Position numbers and translations under genes: made by a program
Assembly (NCBI GenBank): GCA_002312935.1
Contig: DCAT01000013.1
Span: forward strand, 14,853 to 29,766
DNA: 14,914 nucleotides
Source of the DNA: Oceanospirillaceae bacterium UBA1126
GTDB lineage: Bacteria > Pseudomonadota > Gammaproteobacteria > Pseudomonadales > Balneatricaceae
Reading direction: 5' to 3'
Part shown: positions 14,640 through 14,914 of the stretch, in pieces
Numbering within the stretch: the stretch's first letter is position 1
Layout of the letters: each line of letters starts with the position of its first letter
Notes under the pieces: model-generated
Seen by the model: the letters and a program-made list of their open reading frames with translations, nothing else
Told to the model about the DNA's origin: nothing
Database searches by the model: none

Positions 14640-14914
14640 ACCAATACACTCTATTTACCTCCGAATCAGTGTCCGAAGGGCACCCTGATAAAATCGCTGA
14701 TCAAATTTCTGATGCTATCCTTGATGCCATGTTGGAAAAAGATCCAGACTCTCGTGTTGCTGTAGAAACCCTTATTAAAACTGGATTGGTTTTAGTGGCG
14801 GGTGAAGTGCGCACTAACTCTTGGGTAGACATTGAAGATTTAGTACGCGAAGTTATAAAAGACATTGGCTACACTTCTTCAGAAATGGGTTTTGATGGTG
14901 CATCTTGTGCCATT
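14636..14914 (+). CDS. metK: S-adenosylmethionine synthetase, 5' part (3' end off window)
   Basis: MetK makes S-adenosylmethionine from methionine and ATP, with cleavage of the triphosphate; it is a cytosolic tetramer and the source of methyl groups for the cell, including any methyltransferase encoded nearby. The first 93 of about 384 residues are present and match E. coli MetK along their length: FTSESVSEGHPDKIADQIS (7-25), whose GHPDK holds ATP and metal ligands, then VAVETLIKTGLVLVAGE (41-57) and SSEMGFDGASCA (81-92). The ATG at 14636 has GAGG 7 bases upstream. The ATG at 14630 would leave a 1-base gap and add two residues, so it is less likely. It is transcribed away from the tkt cluster. 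Confidence 0.97.
   Translation, partial: MNQYTLFTSESVSEGHPDKIADQISDAILDAMLEKDPDSRVAVETLIKTGLVLVAGEVRTNSWVDIEDLVREVIKDIGYTSSEMGFDGASCAI

Noticed and set aside
1..14914. CRISPR arrays, insertion sequences, tRNA or rRNA genes, phage or defence modules
   Set aside because: Looked for on both strands. No regularly spaced repeats, transposase-like proteins, tRNA-like cloverleaves or recognisable defence domains were found.

Overview
The window reads as chromosomal DNA of a gammaproteobacterium of moderate GC content, probably a marine member near the Cellvibrionales, Oceanospirillales or Pseudomonadales. The evidence is close similarity of the core enzymes to E. coli and Pseudomonas proteins, the pcnB-folK-panB-panC order known from enterics, and a metK / tkt / gap(epd) / pgk / fba neighbourhood like that of Pseudomonas. 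The genus is not resolved by reading alone.

Bases 1-3146 (+ strand) hold the 3' part of pcnB (poly(A) polymerase), folK (folate synthesis) and panB and panC (pantothenate synthesis) in a tight run. They meet fba convergently at about 3150. Bases 3171-8479 (- strand) form a carbon-metabolism operon transcribed tkt -> gap -> pgk -> fba. It links the non-oxidative pentose phosphate pathway with lower glycolysis and gluconeogenesis. gap and pgk overlap by ATGA.

Bases 8480-13298 (- strand) hold an accessory block lying between tkt and metK. In transcription order it contains a KefB/KefC-like cation:proton antiporter overlapping a MATE exporter, a probable terminator, a short DksA/TraR-type zinc-finger protein with a hairpin over its ribosome binding site, a small SAM-dependent methyltransferase, and an unannotated 54-codon ORF before tkt. 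Bases 13559-14166 (- strand) hold a Dabb-domain protein and a two-helix membrane protein. A divergent region of about 470 bp follows, then the start of metK (+ strand), cut by the window edge.

Most of the window is ordinary core metabolism. I see no CRISPR array, insertion sequence, tRNA or rRNA, and no defence or phage module. The parts that reward a second look are non-coding. The metK leader has an 18-bp near-perfect direct repeat whose two copies can pair with the same intervening segment, and a 15-codon ORF that overlaps the metK start. The dksA-like gene has a Shine-Dalgarno-occluding hairpin. There are structured elements upstream of tkt and of the antiporter gene, and the small ORF upstream of tkt may be real.
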